Shown here piece after piece: positions 13,858 through 22,800 of a stretch of DNA of 23,172 bases. The first letter of the stretch is position 1. Each line of letters begins with the position of its first letter. Origin of the DNA: Gordoniibacillus chartarius (GTDB lineage Bacteria; Bacillota; Bacilli; Paenibacillales; NBRC-103111); assembly GCF_042432825.1 (NCBI RefSeq), contig NZ_JBHLWN010000053.1, positions 1-23,172 of the forward strand, written 5' to 3'. The translations under genes and the position numbers were made by a program. Below the pieces are notes generated by a model. The model was not told where the DNA came from. It saw nothing but the letters and a program-made list of their open reading frames with translations, and did not search any database.

Positions 13858-14738
13858 GCTTCAACCTCCAATTTCTTGCTGAAGTACACCTGGAGCAGTG
13901 TAATCACCGCGACAAGCAAGAAGAGAACGAGGGCTTCGGCCTGGCCGAGACCGTAATCACGGGATAGAAAAGCTTTCCCGTAAACATGCATCGATACCAT
14001 TTCGGTACTTTTGAACGGTCCGCCCTTCGTCAGGGCAAGGTTCACATCATAGACCATAAATCCGCGCTGCAGCGTCAGGAAAATGCAGACAATGAAGGAA
14101 GGCACCATGAGAGGAAGCACCATCTTCCTCAGCTTCGTCCATCCGCTGGCTCCATCGATACTCGCAGCCTCCAGAATGTCCTTCGGAACACTCATAAGGC
14201 CCGCAACATAAATGACCATCATATAGCCGGCATACTGCCACACGGTTACGAGGATCAGCGACCAGAAAGCCTTGTCGGGATCAGCCAGCCAAGATGCGCT
14301 GAAGAGCGGTATTCCCGATTTTTGCCCCAAATATACCAAGACATTGGAAAATATGAACTGCCAAATAAGTCCCAAGACAATGCCGCCAACCAAGTTCGGC
14401 ACAAAAAAACCGGCACGAAACACATTTTGTCCTTTTAAGCCGCTAGTCAATCCGAGGGCAAGTAAGAAGGCGGCGGCATTGACGAAAACAACAGTGAAGA
14501 AAACATATTTGAGCGTCAAGCCAAACGATTTCCAAAACACATCGTCCTTGAACACCCCGACGTAGTTTTTGAGTCCTGCCAGCGAGTGCGTCACTGCGAT
14601 GCCGTCCCAGTTCGTAAATGTCAAATAAATTCCGTAAACAAACGGTACGATCATTACCGTGAGAAAAGCGAATAGGGTAGGCCCGGTAAACACCAATCGG
14701 GTACGAAGCCGGTTCCACGCCCCCTTGTCGTACATCAT
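13854..14738 (-). CDS. CUT1 sugar ABC transporter permease (MalF/UgpA type)
   Basis: This 294-aa permease has six hydrophobic segments and the EAA loop LEAASIDGASGWTKLRKMVL (about 204-223). It lacks the large periplasmic loop of enterobacterial MalF, as is usual for Gram-positive sugar systems. The start is one of two adjacent ATGs (MMYDKG) preceded by AAAGGAGAG. It follows the binding protein gene by 115 bp, a gap that carries a strong hairpin, and it overlaps the next permease by 4 bp. Confidence 0.92.
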   Translation of the reverse strand: MMYDKGAWNRLRTRLVFTGPTLFAFLTVMIVPFVYGIYLTFTNWDGIAVTHSLAGLKNYVGVFKDDVFWKSFGLTLKYVFFTVVFVNAAAFLLALGLTSGLKGQNVFRAGFFVPNLVGGIVLGLIWQFIFSNVLVYLGQKSGIPLFSASWLADPDKAFWSLILVTVWQYAGYMMVIYVAGLMSVPKDILEAASIDGASGWTKLRKMVLPLMVPSFIVCIFLTLQRGFMVYDVNLALTKGGPFKSTEMVSMHVYGKAFLSRDYGLGQAEALVLFLLVAVITLLQVYFSKKLEVEA

Positions 14739-14794
14739 GGCTCTCTCTCCTTTGTAAATCTATTCTTACGATTGCCGTTCCCATGAAATACAGC

Positions 14795-14825
14795 AATGGA
14801 TAAGACCTGCCCGGTCCTATCCATT
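14795..14825 (-). other. Intercistronic hairpin after the binding protein gene
   Basis: Thirteen bases on each side (14795-14807 and 14813-14825) pair, with one G·U on the transcript strand, around a 5-base loop. The core arms on the plus strand are AATGGATA and TATCCATT. There is no T-run on the minus strand, so it probably protects the upstream mRNA from 3' decay. This would keep binding protein levels above permease levels, as known for malE-malF-type operons. Confidence 0.7.
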
Positions 14826-14853
14826 ACCAAGTGCTTTCTGTCGGTGAGCAGCT

Positions 14854-16173
14854 TTACTTAACGCTCTTCCAGTACTCTTCGATTTCTTTCACCAGCGTCG
14901 CTCGGTCCGCCGACTTATGCAAGTATTTCTGCATCGATGCGCCCACTTTAGCCCAGTGGTCCGCAGGCAGCGTGCTCATGGACTGCTCGGACTTGCCTTT
15001 GGCGATATAAGCTTGAATCGATTTGCCGAGCGGATCAGCGGCAGGCAAAGTAATATTTTTAAAGGCCGGAATGATGCTCGCTTTGTTGACAAGGAAATCT
15101 TGGCCCTTCTGGTCGTACACGATCCAGTTCAGGAACTTCTTCGCCGCTTCTTGCTGTTCCGGCGTGCTTCTCTCTTTGTCGATAATGATCCGTTTGGATA
15201 CCGCAGAAGAGATTTCCTGATTGCCGTAGTCGCCTGCATTGTTGCTGATCGGCACCGGCATGAAGCCGTAAGCGCCGCTTGCGGAGTCAAAGCTTTTGAT
15301 TTGCGGCCAGGCCCAGTTTCCTTGAAACCAAACGCCGACTTCGCCTTTGCCGAGCAGCTCACCGCCGCGCTCATACGTACCGGTTAGCGGGGACTTCTGA
15401 TCGATGTTGTATTTCATCATGACGTCGAAGGTGTCCATCAGGCCATTAAACACTTTATTACCCGCCAGACCTGCTTTGCCTGCTTTGAGAGAGTCGATGA
15501 ATTTGTTCACTTCCGCCATGTCCTTGTTCTGACCGGCGTAGGCAAGCGGCAGGAAGTGCGCGCCAAGCGACCAATCCATCGGCGAGATGATCAGCGCCTT
15601 CTTGCCGGACGCTTCGATTTGCTTAAATAAATTCTCCAGGTCATTTGTCGTCTTGATTGTGGACGGATCGAAGCTGCCGCCTACGGCTTTGTCGACGATT
15701 GCTTTGTTATAAATAAAGCCATAGCCTTCTACTGCAAGCGGGAATCCGTAGTTTTTGCCGCCGAAGGTCGTCAGATCGGTCGCATTAGCAACCGTATCGG
15801 CATTCCACTTCTCGCCGCTTAGATCCAGAATGCGGTCCTTGAACTTCTCCACATCTCCGGTATCCAGCATCAACATGGTAGGCGGGTTGCCGGACGCATA
15901 TAACGTTGAAGCTCGCTCGAACGGAGAAGTACCTGCCGGAGCGGCCATGATTTCCAGAGAAATATTGGGGTTATCCTTTTGGAATGTCTTCGCCGCTTCT
16001 TCGAGCTGCGTTTGAATTTCCCCCTTGGAGTTCAATAGGGAAATTTTGATTTCTTTCGCAGATCCTTGATTGCTCCCCGTATTCGTTGTGCCGTCGCCGT
16101 TGCTGCAAGCGGACACGACAAGCGCGAGAGCTGCTGTCGGGGCCATGATATGTAACCATTTCATACGCTTCAT
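14854..16173 (-). CDS. Sugar-binding lipoprotein of ABC transporter (solute-binding family 1)
   Basis: This 439-aa extracellular substrate-binding lipoprotein has a signal peptide (MKRMKWLHIMAPTAALALVV) that ends in the lipobox VVSAC with Cys23 as the lipidated residue. A Ser/Gly/Asn/Thr-rich linker follows (SNGDGTTNTGSNQGS). The body resembles maltodextrin- and oligosaccharide-binding proteins (ISLLNSKGEIQTQLEEAAKT near the start, GEVGVWFQGNWAWPQI in the middle). The start is the ATG at 16173, with GGGAGG eight bases upstream; a longer reading would start inside the promoter region. It is the first gene of the operon under the operators at 16236-16292. Substrate is probably sucrose or short fructans, judging by the GH32 and fructokinase genes downstream. 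Confidence 0.9.
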   Translation of the reverse strand: MKRMKWLHIMAPTAALALVVSACSNGDGTTNTGSNQGSAKEIKISLLNSKGEIQTQLEEAAKTFQKDNPNISLEIMAAPAGTSPFERASTLYASGNPPTMLMLDTGDVEKFKDRILDLSGEKWNADTVANATDLTTFGGKNYGFPLAVEGYGFIYNKAIVDKAVGGSFDPSTIKTTNDLENLFKQIEASGKKALIISPMDWSLGAHFLPLAYAGQNKDMAEVNKFIDSLKAGKAGLAGNKVFNGLMDTFDVMMKYNIDQKSPLTGTYERGGELLGKGEVGVWFQGNWAWPQIKSFDSASGAYGFMPVPISNNAGDYGNQEISSAVSKRIIIDKERSTPEQQEAAKKFLNWIVYDQKGQDFLVNKASIIPAFKNITLPAADPLGKSIQAYIAKGKSEQSMSTLPADHWAKVGASMQKYLHKSADRATLVKEIEEYWKSVK

Positions 16174-16203
16174 ACTGACGCCTCCCAATAAAAGTAAATG
16201 TTT

Positions 16204-16217
16204 TGAAACCGATTGCA
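16204..16217 (-). promoter_or_regulatory. Candidate catabolite-responsive element (cre)
   Basis: TGAAACCGATTGCA fits the 14-base CcpA cre consensus (TGWAANCGNTNWCA) at all but one position. It lies just downstream of the -10 box of the sugar operon promoter, where bound CcpA would block early transcription. This would give glucose repression on top of LacI-type control. Confidence 0.6.
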
Positions 16218-16232
16218 AACTTTCTATATGCG

Positions 16233-16262
16233 ATTATATGTCAAACGTTTAACATATGTCAA
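16233..16262 (-). promoter_or_regulatory. Sugar operon promoter, consensus boxes
   Basis: On the minus strand, TTGACA (16262-16257) and TATAAT (16238-16233) are both perfect sigma-A boxes, separated by 18 bases. The binding protein ATG is 60 bases past the -10 box. The spacer and the -35 box are inside operator repeats, so the promoter should be strong but tightly repressed. Confidence 0.85.
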
Positions 16263-16292
16263 TGGTTTGACATATCAAACCTTTGACATATG
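16236..16292. promoter_or_regulatory. Three tandem LacI-type operators
   Basis: Three related dyads with half-site GTTTGACATAT lie head to tail. Site A (16236-16257) has 11-base arms with one mismatch and the central CG typical of LacI-family sites. Site B (16254-16275) has perfect 9-base outer arms ATATGTCAA/TTGACATAT. Site C (about 16270-16291) has one good half, CTTTGACATAT, and a degenerate other half. Centres are about 18 and 16 bp apart, so adjacent sites overlap slightly. Site A fills the promoter spacer and B covers the -35 box. The regulator is presumably the LacI protein encoded directly upstream. Confidence 0.8.
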
Positions 16293-16317
16293 ACGGGAAA
16301 CCGAACGGACGAGCGAT

Positions 16318-17295
16318 TCACGTCGTCGCTCGCACCATCAGTTCAACCGGCAGGACGTTGGCAATCTCGAATGGCTGTCCCTCCACTTGCATGCGTATCA
16401 GCTCAACCGCAAGCCGTCCAAATTCATCGATGGGCTGCCTGATCGACGTCAGCTCCGGTGTAAGCCATCTTGCCGCTCCCACATCATCGTAACCGACAAT
16501 TCGCACATCCTCCGGAACGCGCTTTCCGGCTCTGATGCATTCTTTGACGGCGAACGCCGCGATAATATCGCTCGTTGCGAAGATGCCGTCAATGTTCGGA
16601 TGCTCTTTGAGCAAAGCTTGAATCAGAATCTCGTACTGCCGCTGATCGAACACATTCATATCCGTTTGAATAATTAAGTGCTCGACTCCGTACTTCTTGA
16701 CGATGTCGAGGAAAGCATCCGTTCTATGATTGGAAAGGACCTGCAGCTTCAGATTTCCGCATATATGAGCGATTTTCCGGCAGCCTCTGTCGATGAGATG
16801 CTGTGTGGCCAACTGACCGCCGCGGTAGTTATCTGAGCCTAGATGGGGGATGGATTCGCCTATTTTGCGGTCAAACGTCACTATCGGCGAATGGAGGCTC
16901 AGGTACTCATCTACCTCTAGCGTATGGCTGCCCATAATAATGCCGTCTACCCGATTGCGTTTCAGCATTTCAATATAATCCCACTCTTTGGTGGGGTCCA
17001 ACTGTGAATTGCACAGCAGCACCTTATAACCTGCCTGATAGGCAAAATATTCGACTTGGTCCGCTAACTCGCTAAAGAACGGATGCGATACATTCGGAAT
17101 AATCAAACCAATGATATTGGACTGCTTGCGCAGAAGAGAGCGTGCGATATCGTTCGGTTGATAGCCTAGCTCCTTCATCGCACCGAACACTTTATTTCTA
17201 GTCGTCTCGCTAATATATCCGCGGTTGTTCAGCACCCGCGACACCGTCGTGACCGATACTCCGGATTTTAAAGCGACATCGTGAATCGTTGCCAT
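16318..17295 (-). CDS. LacI-family transcriptional regulator of the sugar operon
   Basis: This 325-aa repressor has the N-terminal helix-turn-helix and hinge ATIHDVALKSGVSVTTVSR followed by VLNNRGYISETTRNKV. The periplasmic-binding-like effector domain follows (IIGLIIPNVSHPFFSELADQ, then DGIIMGSHT, DGIFATSDIIAAFAVK, VRIVGYDDVGAARWL). The start is ATG 17295 with AGGAG upstream; longer readings add unrelated sequence. It sits immediately upstream of the operon on the same strand, 144 bp before the binding protein gene, with three operators in that gap. The likely inducer is the imported fructoside or a product. No terminator separates it from the operon, so readthrough is possible. Confidence 0.92.
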   Translation of the reverse strand: MATIHDVALKSGVSVTTVSRVLNNRGYISETTRNKVFGAMKELGYQPNDIARSLLRKQSNIIGLIIPNVSHPFFSELADQVEYFAYQAGYKVLLCNSQLDPTKEWDYIEMLKRNRVDGIIMGSHTLEVDEYLSLHSPIVTFDRKIGESIPHLGSDNYRGGQLATQHLIDRGCRKIAHICGNLKLQVLSNHRTDAFLDIVKKYGVEHLIIQTDMNVFDQRQYEILIQALLKEHPNIDGIFATSDIIAAFAVKECIRAGKRVPEDVRIVGYDDVGAARWLTPELTSIRQPIDEFGRLAVELIRMQVEGQPFEIANVLPVELMVRATT

Positions 17296-17332
17296 TCCGC
17301 ATTCTCCTGTTCGGGATTTCACTTTGTACCAA

Positions 17333-17361
17333 ACTATACTGGAACAACCCCGGGAGTTCAA
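17333..17361 (-). promoter_or_regulatory. Promoter of the LacI-family gene
   Basis: On the minus strand TTGAAC (17361-17356) and TATAGT (17338-17333) are 17 bases apart, 38 bases before the ATG. No copy of the operator dyad is seen here, so autoregulation is not evident. Confidence 0.65.
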
Positions 17362-17433
17362 GTACAGGAGCCGCCTTTCCGATGCATGGATTCGGCCGCC
17401 GCCGCCGCCCGGGACCGATAATCCCGTGACGAA

Positions 17434-17719
17434 TATGGAGATCAAATCTTCTCGCCGCGCGTTTTTTTGTAACCGCAGGCGGGTCAAGCTCAAAATCCTG
17501 CAGTGGGATCATGCGGACTTCTGTGCAGGAATTCCCCCGGATGTATAGAAATTGTCCTCTATGCTGCAAAATGCGAGACTGGCTGCCAAGCTCAGGCGGT
17601 ACGAGGAACAGCTTCTTCTGGCTCAACACAAGCGCGCCTGGAGATCGGACGGGTGGGTTTCAACGGAGAGAATTATAAGGAGATGGGAGCTGGTTATACT
17701 TCCGGGTAAATCGTTATAA
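17434..17719 (+). mobile_element. IS66-family remnant (fused tnpB and tnpC scraps)
   Basis: The plus frame from 17434 reads SRRAFFCNRRRVKLKILQWD, then HADF, which resembles the core of the IS66 accessory protein TnpB (FVFCNRRRDKLKILHWD type). After a TAG at 17546-17548 the same frame continues LSSMLQNARLAAKLRRYEEQ, then LLLAQHKRAW, the coiled N-terminal region of the IS66 transposase TnpC (LRWYEEQLRLSQHRRFG type). The DDE domain is absent and the frame ends at 17719. This is an internally deleted, decayed element; no terminal repeats were found. The stretch 17362-17433 is GC-rich and holds nothing I recognise. Confidence 0.6.
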
Positions 17720-17783
17720 GAACATTGTGTTCGACATAAGGATCTGACTCTCGCAAACAGGTTTTGAGGAAGGTGCAGTCTAT

Positions 17784-18728
17784 TTGAAACTTTATCGTCT
17801 GCTTGCCATTACGATGATGCTGCTGAATCGCAAACGAATTAGCGCAAAAGAGCTTTCGGAGCGTTTTGAGATATCGCTTAGGACGGTATACCGGGACGTG
17901 GAAACGATCACCCAAGCGGGTATCCCCATTTTATCCTATTCGGGAGCGAGCGGCGGCTATGAAATTATGGACCAATATCGACTGGACAGGCAGTTTCTTT
18001 CACTTGAAGAGCTGCAGTCCATTATCGTCGGATTAAAAGGAATCCGTTCCAGCGTCGGCGAGCAGGAAGTCGGAGCCCTTTTGGACAAGGTTGGCGCGCT
18101 TGTCGCGAAATCGGAGCAAAAGATGTTCACCGAGCTGAATAATCAATTCGTCATCGACATGAATCCTTGGTGCAGTAGTACCGACGATAAAGAGAAGCTT
18201 TCCTCGATTCGAAACGCAACCCGCCAAAGGCAGCTCATTCGTTTTTTATATACCGACTCGCAAAGCGAGCTTTCTTCCCGCACAGTTGAGCCTATGACCA
18301 TCGTAGTGAAAGGCTTTGGCTGGTATCTGCATGCGTTTTGTTTGCTGCGGCAGGATATTCGGATATTTCGTTTGTCCCGAATGAAAGAAATGGAGATACT
18401 GCCGGAAACATTCATACGCAGGTCGGAGCCGCTGGTGAAGCTTAATTATGGGCTGGGAAACAAAGCCCCATCTTCTTACGTCAATCTCGTCCTGCAGCTG
18501 CAGCCCAACGCGCGCGCGCAAGCGGAAGATTATTTCGGGGCTGGACATATTGTCACCCAGCCGGATGGAACGCTTCTGGTTACAGCGCGACAACCGGATG
18601 AGCCGTGGCTGTACAGCATGCTGCTCGGTTACGGCCCGAGCCTGCGTATTCTGGAGCCCGCTCACATTGCTGATATTGTAAAGGAAAAAGCGCAGCAAGT
18701 CGTGGAACTCTATTCCGAAAAACACTGA
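17784..18728 (+). CDS. YafY-type WYL-domain transcriptional regulator
   Basis: This 314-aa protein has an N-terminal HTH_11-type winged helix (KLYRLLAITMMLLNRKRISA through LRTVYRDVETI) and a central WYL domain with the motif GFGWYLHAFCLLRQDIRIFRLSRM (about 173-196). A C-terminal WCX-like extension follows. The start is TTG at 17784, supported by AGGAAGGTG eight bases upstream and by the normal family N-terminus. WYL proteins sense ligands or nucleic acid. In Bacillales, members next to DinB-like genes are usually local repressors, and an inverted repeat across its stop codon and the next promoter suggests it controls the following gene. Confidence 0.9.
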   Translation: MKLYRLLAITMMLLNRKRISAKELSERFEISLRTVYRDVETITQAGIPILSYSGASGGYEIMDQYRLDRQFLSLEELQSIIVGLKGIRSSVGEQEVGALLDKVGALVAKSEQKMFTELNNQFVIDMNPWCSSTDDKEKLSSIRNATRQRQLIRFLYTDSQSELSSRTVEPMTIVVKGFGWYLHAFCLLRQDIRIFRLSRMKEMEILPETFIRRSEPLVKLNYGLGNKAPSSYVNLVLQLQPNARAQAEDYFGAGHIVTQPDGTLLVTARQPDEPWLYSMLLGYGPSLRILEPAHIADIVKEKAQQVVELYSEKH

Positions 18729-18764
18729 CATACTGTTGTCAGTGGGGGTCGTCTACAATATAGG
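18723..18764 (+). promoter_or_regulatory. DinB-gene promoter with overlapping inverted repeat
   Basis: CACTGACA (18723-18730) and TGTCAGTG (18737-18744) are perfect 8-bp arms around a 6-base spacer. The right arm overlaps the -35 box TTGTCA (18736-18741); TATAGG (18759-18764) follows after 17 bases. The left arm contains the TGA stop of the WYL gene. The position suits a repressor operator. It could alternatively be a weak hairpin terminator, but no T-run follows. Confidence 0.6.
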
Positions 18765-18807
18765 TAATTCATGCCGATTAACGGCGTTACTTTAAAGGAG
18801 GCCCCTC

Positions 18808-19308
18808 ATGTTCACAACAATTCAAGCATTTGTAGAAGAATGGCGCAATGTTTCGAAGAATACGCAGCGCGTGCTAGACACACTTACCGATGCGTCCCTG
18901 AATCAGGGAAGCGAGTCCAATATTCGTCCGCTCGGGCAGATCGGCTGGCATATCGCTACAACGATCCATGAGATGATTTCGCGCACAGGACTCATATTTA
19001 CGGCCCCGGAAGGCGAAGAGAAAGCTCCTGCTTCAGCAGTGCAAATCGCCGAGACTTACCGCATTACATCGCAAGCGATGCTGGAGGCCATCCAGAATCA
19101 ATGGACTGACGCCACGCTCTCCCAAGCCAGCGACATGTATGGCGAACAGTGGTTAAACGGATTTACGTTGCGTGTCCTGATCTCGCATGAAATCCATCAT
19201 CGAGGGCAAATGTTCGTGTTAATGCGCCAAGCTGGATTGCGCGTGCCGGACATTTACGGGCCAACGCGAGAGGATTGGATTGAACGCGGCATACAGCCGC
19301 TGTTATAG
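18808..19308 (+). CDS. DinB-family four-helix protein
   Basis: This 166-aa protein of the DinB / YfiT-like metalloenzyme superfamily has the three expected histidine ligands in place: H48 in GQIGWHIATTIHEM, and H129 and H133 in LISHEIHHRGQM. Members include thiol-dependent transferases (bacillithiol S-transferases) and stress proteins. The ribosome binding site AAAGGAGG lies seven bases before the ATG. Expression is probably controlled by the upstream WYL regulator through the inverted repeat. The exact reaction cannot be read from sequence. Confidence 0.88.
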   Translation: MFTTIQAFVEEWRNVSKNTQRVLDTLTDASLNQGSESNIRPLGQIGWHIATTIHEMISRTGLIFTAPEGEEKAPASAVQIAETYRITSQAMLEAIQNQWTDATLSQASDMYGEQWLNGFTLRVLISHEIHHRGQMFVLMRQAGLRVPDIYGPTREDWIERGIQPLL

Positions 19309-19339
19309 AGAGCAAATACAGCATTCAGGCGAGGGGGGG

Positions 19340-19560
19340 ACTGTGACCCGATTTGTGGAGCGAAATAAGACCTAATGCTAAGCCCTAAAAGATGGCTCCT
19401 GTATTCAACAGGAGTCATCTTTTTTAAATCCCATACCCTTTTCTTCATATTCAGAGTAGGTTGCACGCCACCGTTTAAAACACTCCTGAGGCTTCCCATT
19501 ACCGATAATGGATAACAGAAACCCGGCTTCAATGAAAATCTGCTGGGGGGAATTCCACAG
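19340..19560 (-). mobile_element. IS3-family remnant, internally deleted
   Basis: On the minus strand one frame reads WNSPQQIFIEAGFLLSIIG then KPQECFKRWRATYSEYEEKG, which resembles the helix-turn-helix part of IS3-family OrfA. A second frame, from 19448, reads WDLKKMTPVEYRSHLLG, the usual C-terminal end of OrfB integrase. Everything between, including the DDE catalytic core, is deleted. TGTGACCCGATTTGTGG followed by AGCGAAATAAGAC (about 19341-19370, plus strand) may be the old terminal end. The remnant cannot be active. Confidence 0.6.
19387..19425 (+). terminator. Terminator downstream of the DinB gene, inside the IS3 remnant
   Basis: GATGGCTCCTGT (19391-19402) and ACAGGAGTCATC (19408-19419) pair with one G·U around ATTCA and are followed by TTTTTT on the plus strand. 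The same bases read on the minus strand encode MTPVEYRSHL of the transposase end. It is well placed to end DinB transcription. Confidence 0.85.
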
Positions 19561-19669
19561 TTCAAATAGGGCAAGGAGTATAGGTTTTAAGTGCCGAAAT
19601 ATCTTTATCGAATAATGTTGAATGATGAAAGGAATAATCGAACTTTGAATGTTATTTCGTAAGCTAGGC

Positions 19670-19842
19670 TGTTATAATTGAACCGGTGCCAATTCGAACA
19701 AGCGTCAGAGACTTTCAGGAGGGACCTAGATCTATATGAATTGGCTTATAAGTGGGGGGTCGATTTGTAGTTTCTGCTCCGGATGACTTTTGCTGCGTTT
19801 GTAGGTATGAAGGTTAAGACTATAGGTCAGAAGGAGAAAAAA
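19670..19842 (+). promoter_or_regulatory. Candidate promoter and long leader of the repeat protein gene
   Basis: TGTTATAAT (19670-19678) is an extended -10 box with a perfect TATAAT; no good -35 box is seen. If used, it leaves a leader of about 160 bases. GCCAATTC (19688-19695) and GAATTGGC (19738-19745) are perfect 8-bp arms that could fold the leader. AGGAGGG (19717-19723) within the loop is a ribosome-binding-like sequence without a well-spaced start. I match it to no known riboswitch class. The stretch 19561-19669 holds nothing else I recognise. Confidence 0.4.
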
Positions 19843-22800
19843 ATGAAAAGAACCTCAAAGAAAATATTGGTGCTTTTACTTGCATTATTGCAAATAATAG
19901 GGTTATATCCCCGACTGCAAACCGTACATGCAGACGCTCCTCAGTTCGTTTTGCAAAACAATTGGCAGCCTATTTATCCCGCAAACGGACAATTTGATAC
20001 GGTTTCGGACCAACAAACAGGAGCCCACACCAAAGAATGGTCGCAGGATATTGTCGGTAATGCCCAGTTTCAGTCAACCTATTATCAGTTCAGTACGGAT
20101 AAAACAATGCTGGCAATACGTATTCGGGTAAATACGTTTGACGGTACTGCTGACAGTCCGGAATTTAAAAATTTTGCCTTTGCCGGTGTCGATAGCAACG
20201 GGGATGGCGCCATAGATTTTTTCCTGGGCATCTATAACCCTACAGGTAATAACGGACGATTAGGCATATATCAGTCGGATCCTTCTGCTGCGAATACCGG
20301 ACCTAGTTCTACAGGTATTAGCGTTAAACCGCTCATGGCTTTCAAACCTGTTTATGCAGCCAACGATCTGAACGGAAATTATTCCATTACTCCTGCAGAT
20401 AGCAATTTCAACGCCTCGGATAACACCGGTACAGGCGGATTGCAAGATTACTATATTTCATTCAGTTTTAAACTAAGTGATATTAACACAGCGATTCACG
20501 GACTTGGAAAGACGTTTACCGCTGACACGCCATTTTCCTTTATTACCGGAACCGCCTCTCAAGATAACTCGTTTAACCAAGATATTAGCGGTATGGACAG
20601 TACAGGCTGGAAGTCGGGAAAGACCTGGCTGTCGCTGGGAGCTTTGTCGCCGCTCGTATCTGCAAATGGGGTCATAAGGCATACCGTAACATTCGATAAA
20701 AATTATGGAGATACAGATCCTTTGCCTCTAACCGTGGTCGTTCCGGATAAAGGTACCGTCGGCTCACTGCCGTCATCTCCGACGAAACGGGGGGTGTATT
20801 TTCAGCAGTGGAACACAGCACCGGACGGTACAGGCAGTGTGTTTACAGACTCCACTTCTGTTGCAAGCGACATGACCGTATATGCTGTGTGGGGATCGAC
20901 TCAGCCGGTTCAAGTTACATTTGATGCAAATACCGGATCATTTCCCGGTGGTGCAGCCTCTGTTGCGGTAACTACCTTCAATGGACTAGTTGGCAATCAT
21001 GATCCCGGTGCTCCGACTCCTGCGGTCGGGTCGAAAAATCCTTATTTTATTGGATGGGCCACTACTTCGAGTGCGAGTGCTCCGGATTATGATCCATTAG
21101 CAATCATTAATGCTCCGGTTACATATTATGCAGTCTGGACGAATAGTCAGGGTTCGGTTTTGACCTTCTATAACAATAAAAGTCCGGATGATACCTCCAT
21201 TTATTTGAGGGCGTATGCTAACAACGGGGGGCAATTCGGTAAAACAACCTTCCCGGCAAGTTTATCCAGAGGGGGGTACGCTTTTCAATCATGGAATACC
21301 AAAAGTGACGGTTCAGGAACTTCTTATGCCGCATTTCCTACAAAGCAAAACGGCGTTAGCGCCTTATATGCCATTTGGCAGTCGGCCAGCAACACGGTGA
21401 CTTACAATCCGAACGGCGGCACTCTCGGCGAAGGCGCTCCGAGCACGGTTACGATTCTGAATGGCAAATTCGGTACTTTGCCTGTACCGCCAACACGGCC
21501 CGGGTATCATTTCATCGAGTGGAACAGAGCTTCGGAAGGTACCGGCGAGCCGATGAATCCTGCATCCGATATTTTGGACAACACAACCGTTTATGCAATT
21601 TGGGGCCGGAGCGGATCCGTTACTTTACATGCAAACGGAGGTTCATTTGACGACGGTGCTGCGACAACGACAGTAACCACTACACCATCCATCATTGGGT
21701 CAAGCAAAGGGAAGGTTTTCATGGACAACTTCCCTCAGCCGCCTGTAAAATCCGGTTACTCGTTTGGAGGCTGGAGTACAACGTCAAATGGTTCAATTGC
21801 AATAGATTTAAAGGGAGATATGAGCGGCATCAGCACACTGTATGCGGTATGGATGCCGATATATCAAGTCTTATTTGATAAGAATGCAGGCTTTGCTCAA
21901 TTCATTACCTCTATACCAACGGCATATGGAGGAGTTTTATATTTACCGGATGCACCTGTAAGAAACAAATACGACTTTGTTGGTTGGAACACACAAATTA
22001 ATGGCGGAGGGGCTTCCTTATCTACACAGTCCGACGTTAATGACAGTATGACTGTTTATGCACAATGGCAATTAGCGCCTGGATCGGTTCAGCCCGGTGA
22101 TGTGACAAAGCCGGTTGTTCAAAGCGTTACAGACACTTCAATAACAGTACAAACAATTGCTAACCTTGCAACCGGGCAAAGTGTGGAATATGCAATTAGC
22201 CAGGATACTCTAGGGGCGACTTTATCTCGTTGGCAAAGCTCTCCCACATTCGTAAATTTACAGTCCGGTACGACTTATTATATTTACGCCAGAAGTGCGG
22301 AGGACGCAACACATCCAGCCGGTAACACTCAAATAAGCGATCCGATTATCGCGGCTTCTGACGCTGTATTTACAACGTCAATTACCGTTCAACAAGTCAA
22401 CGGCAACAGTCCGTTAACAGGCCCGCTTCCAAATCCGTCAGCTGATCAGTCCGGAGCATCGGTCAATCTGCCAGATGCGAACGCAGGGTTAAGGCCAGGC
22501 TTCAGCTTTGCCGGATGGCAGGTAACCGGCGGCGGGGTCAGCATAACGAACGCTGCCCAAGCAACCGGCGCAAGCTTTACCATGGGCAACGCAGATGTTG
22601 CGATTCAAGCGAATTACAGCGCCAATGCGTTAACTTTTAACGACAATACACTCAGTGGAACTGTCGGCATGCCGTTTGCGAAAAATGTGACCGAGGCGAC
22701 CTATGGCAGCGGAAATTATACGTATACGTTGAAGTCAGGCACATTGCCGAACGGAATTACGTTCAATAACGGCGCAATTGCAGGTACCCCGACAGCTGCG

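Noticed and set aside
16233..16292. CRISPR-like or satellite repeat array
   Set aside because: The three repeats are palindromic, overlap a promoter and have no spacers. They are operators.
17362..17433. Coding sequence in the GC-rich stretch with repeated GCC
   Set aside because: Short, low complexity, with no start signal or similarity in any frame.
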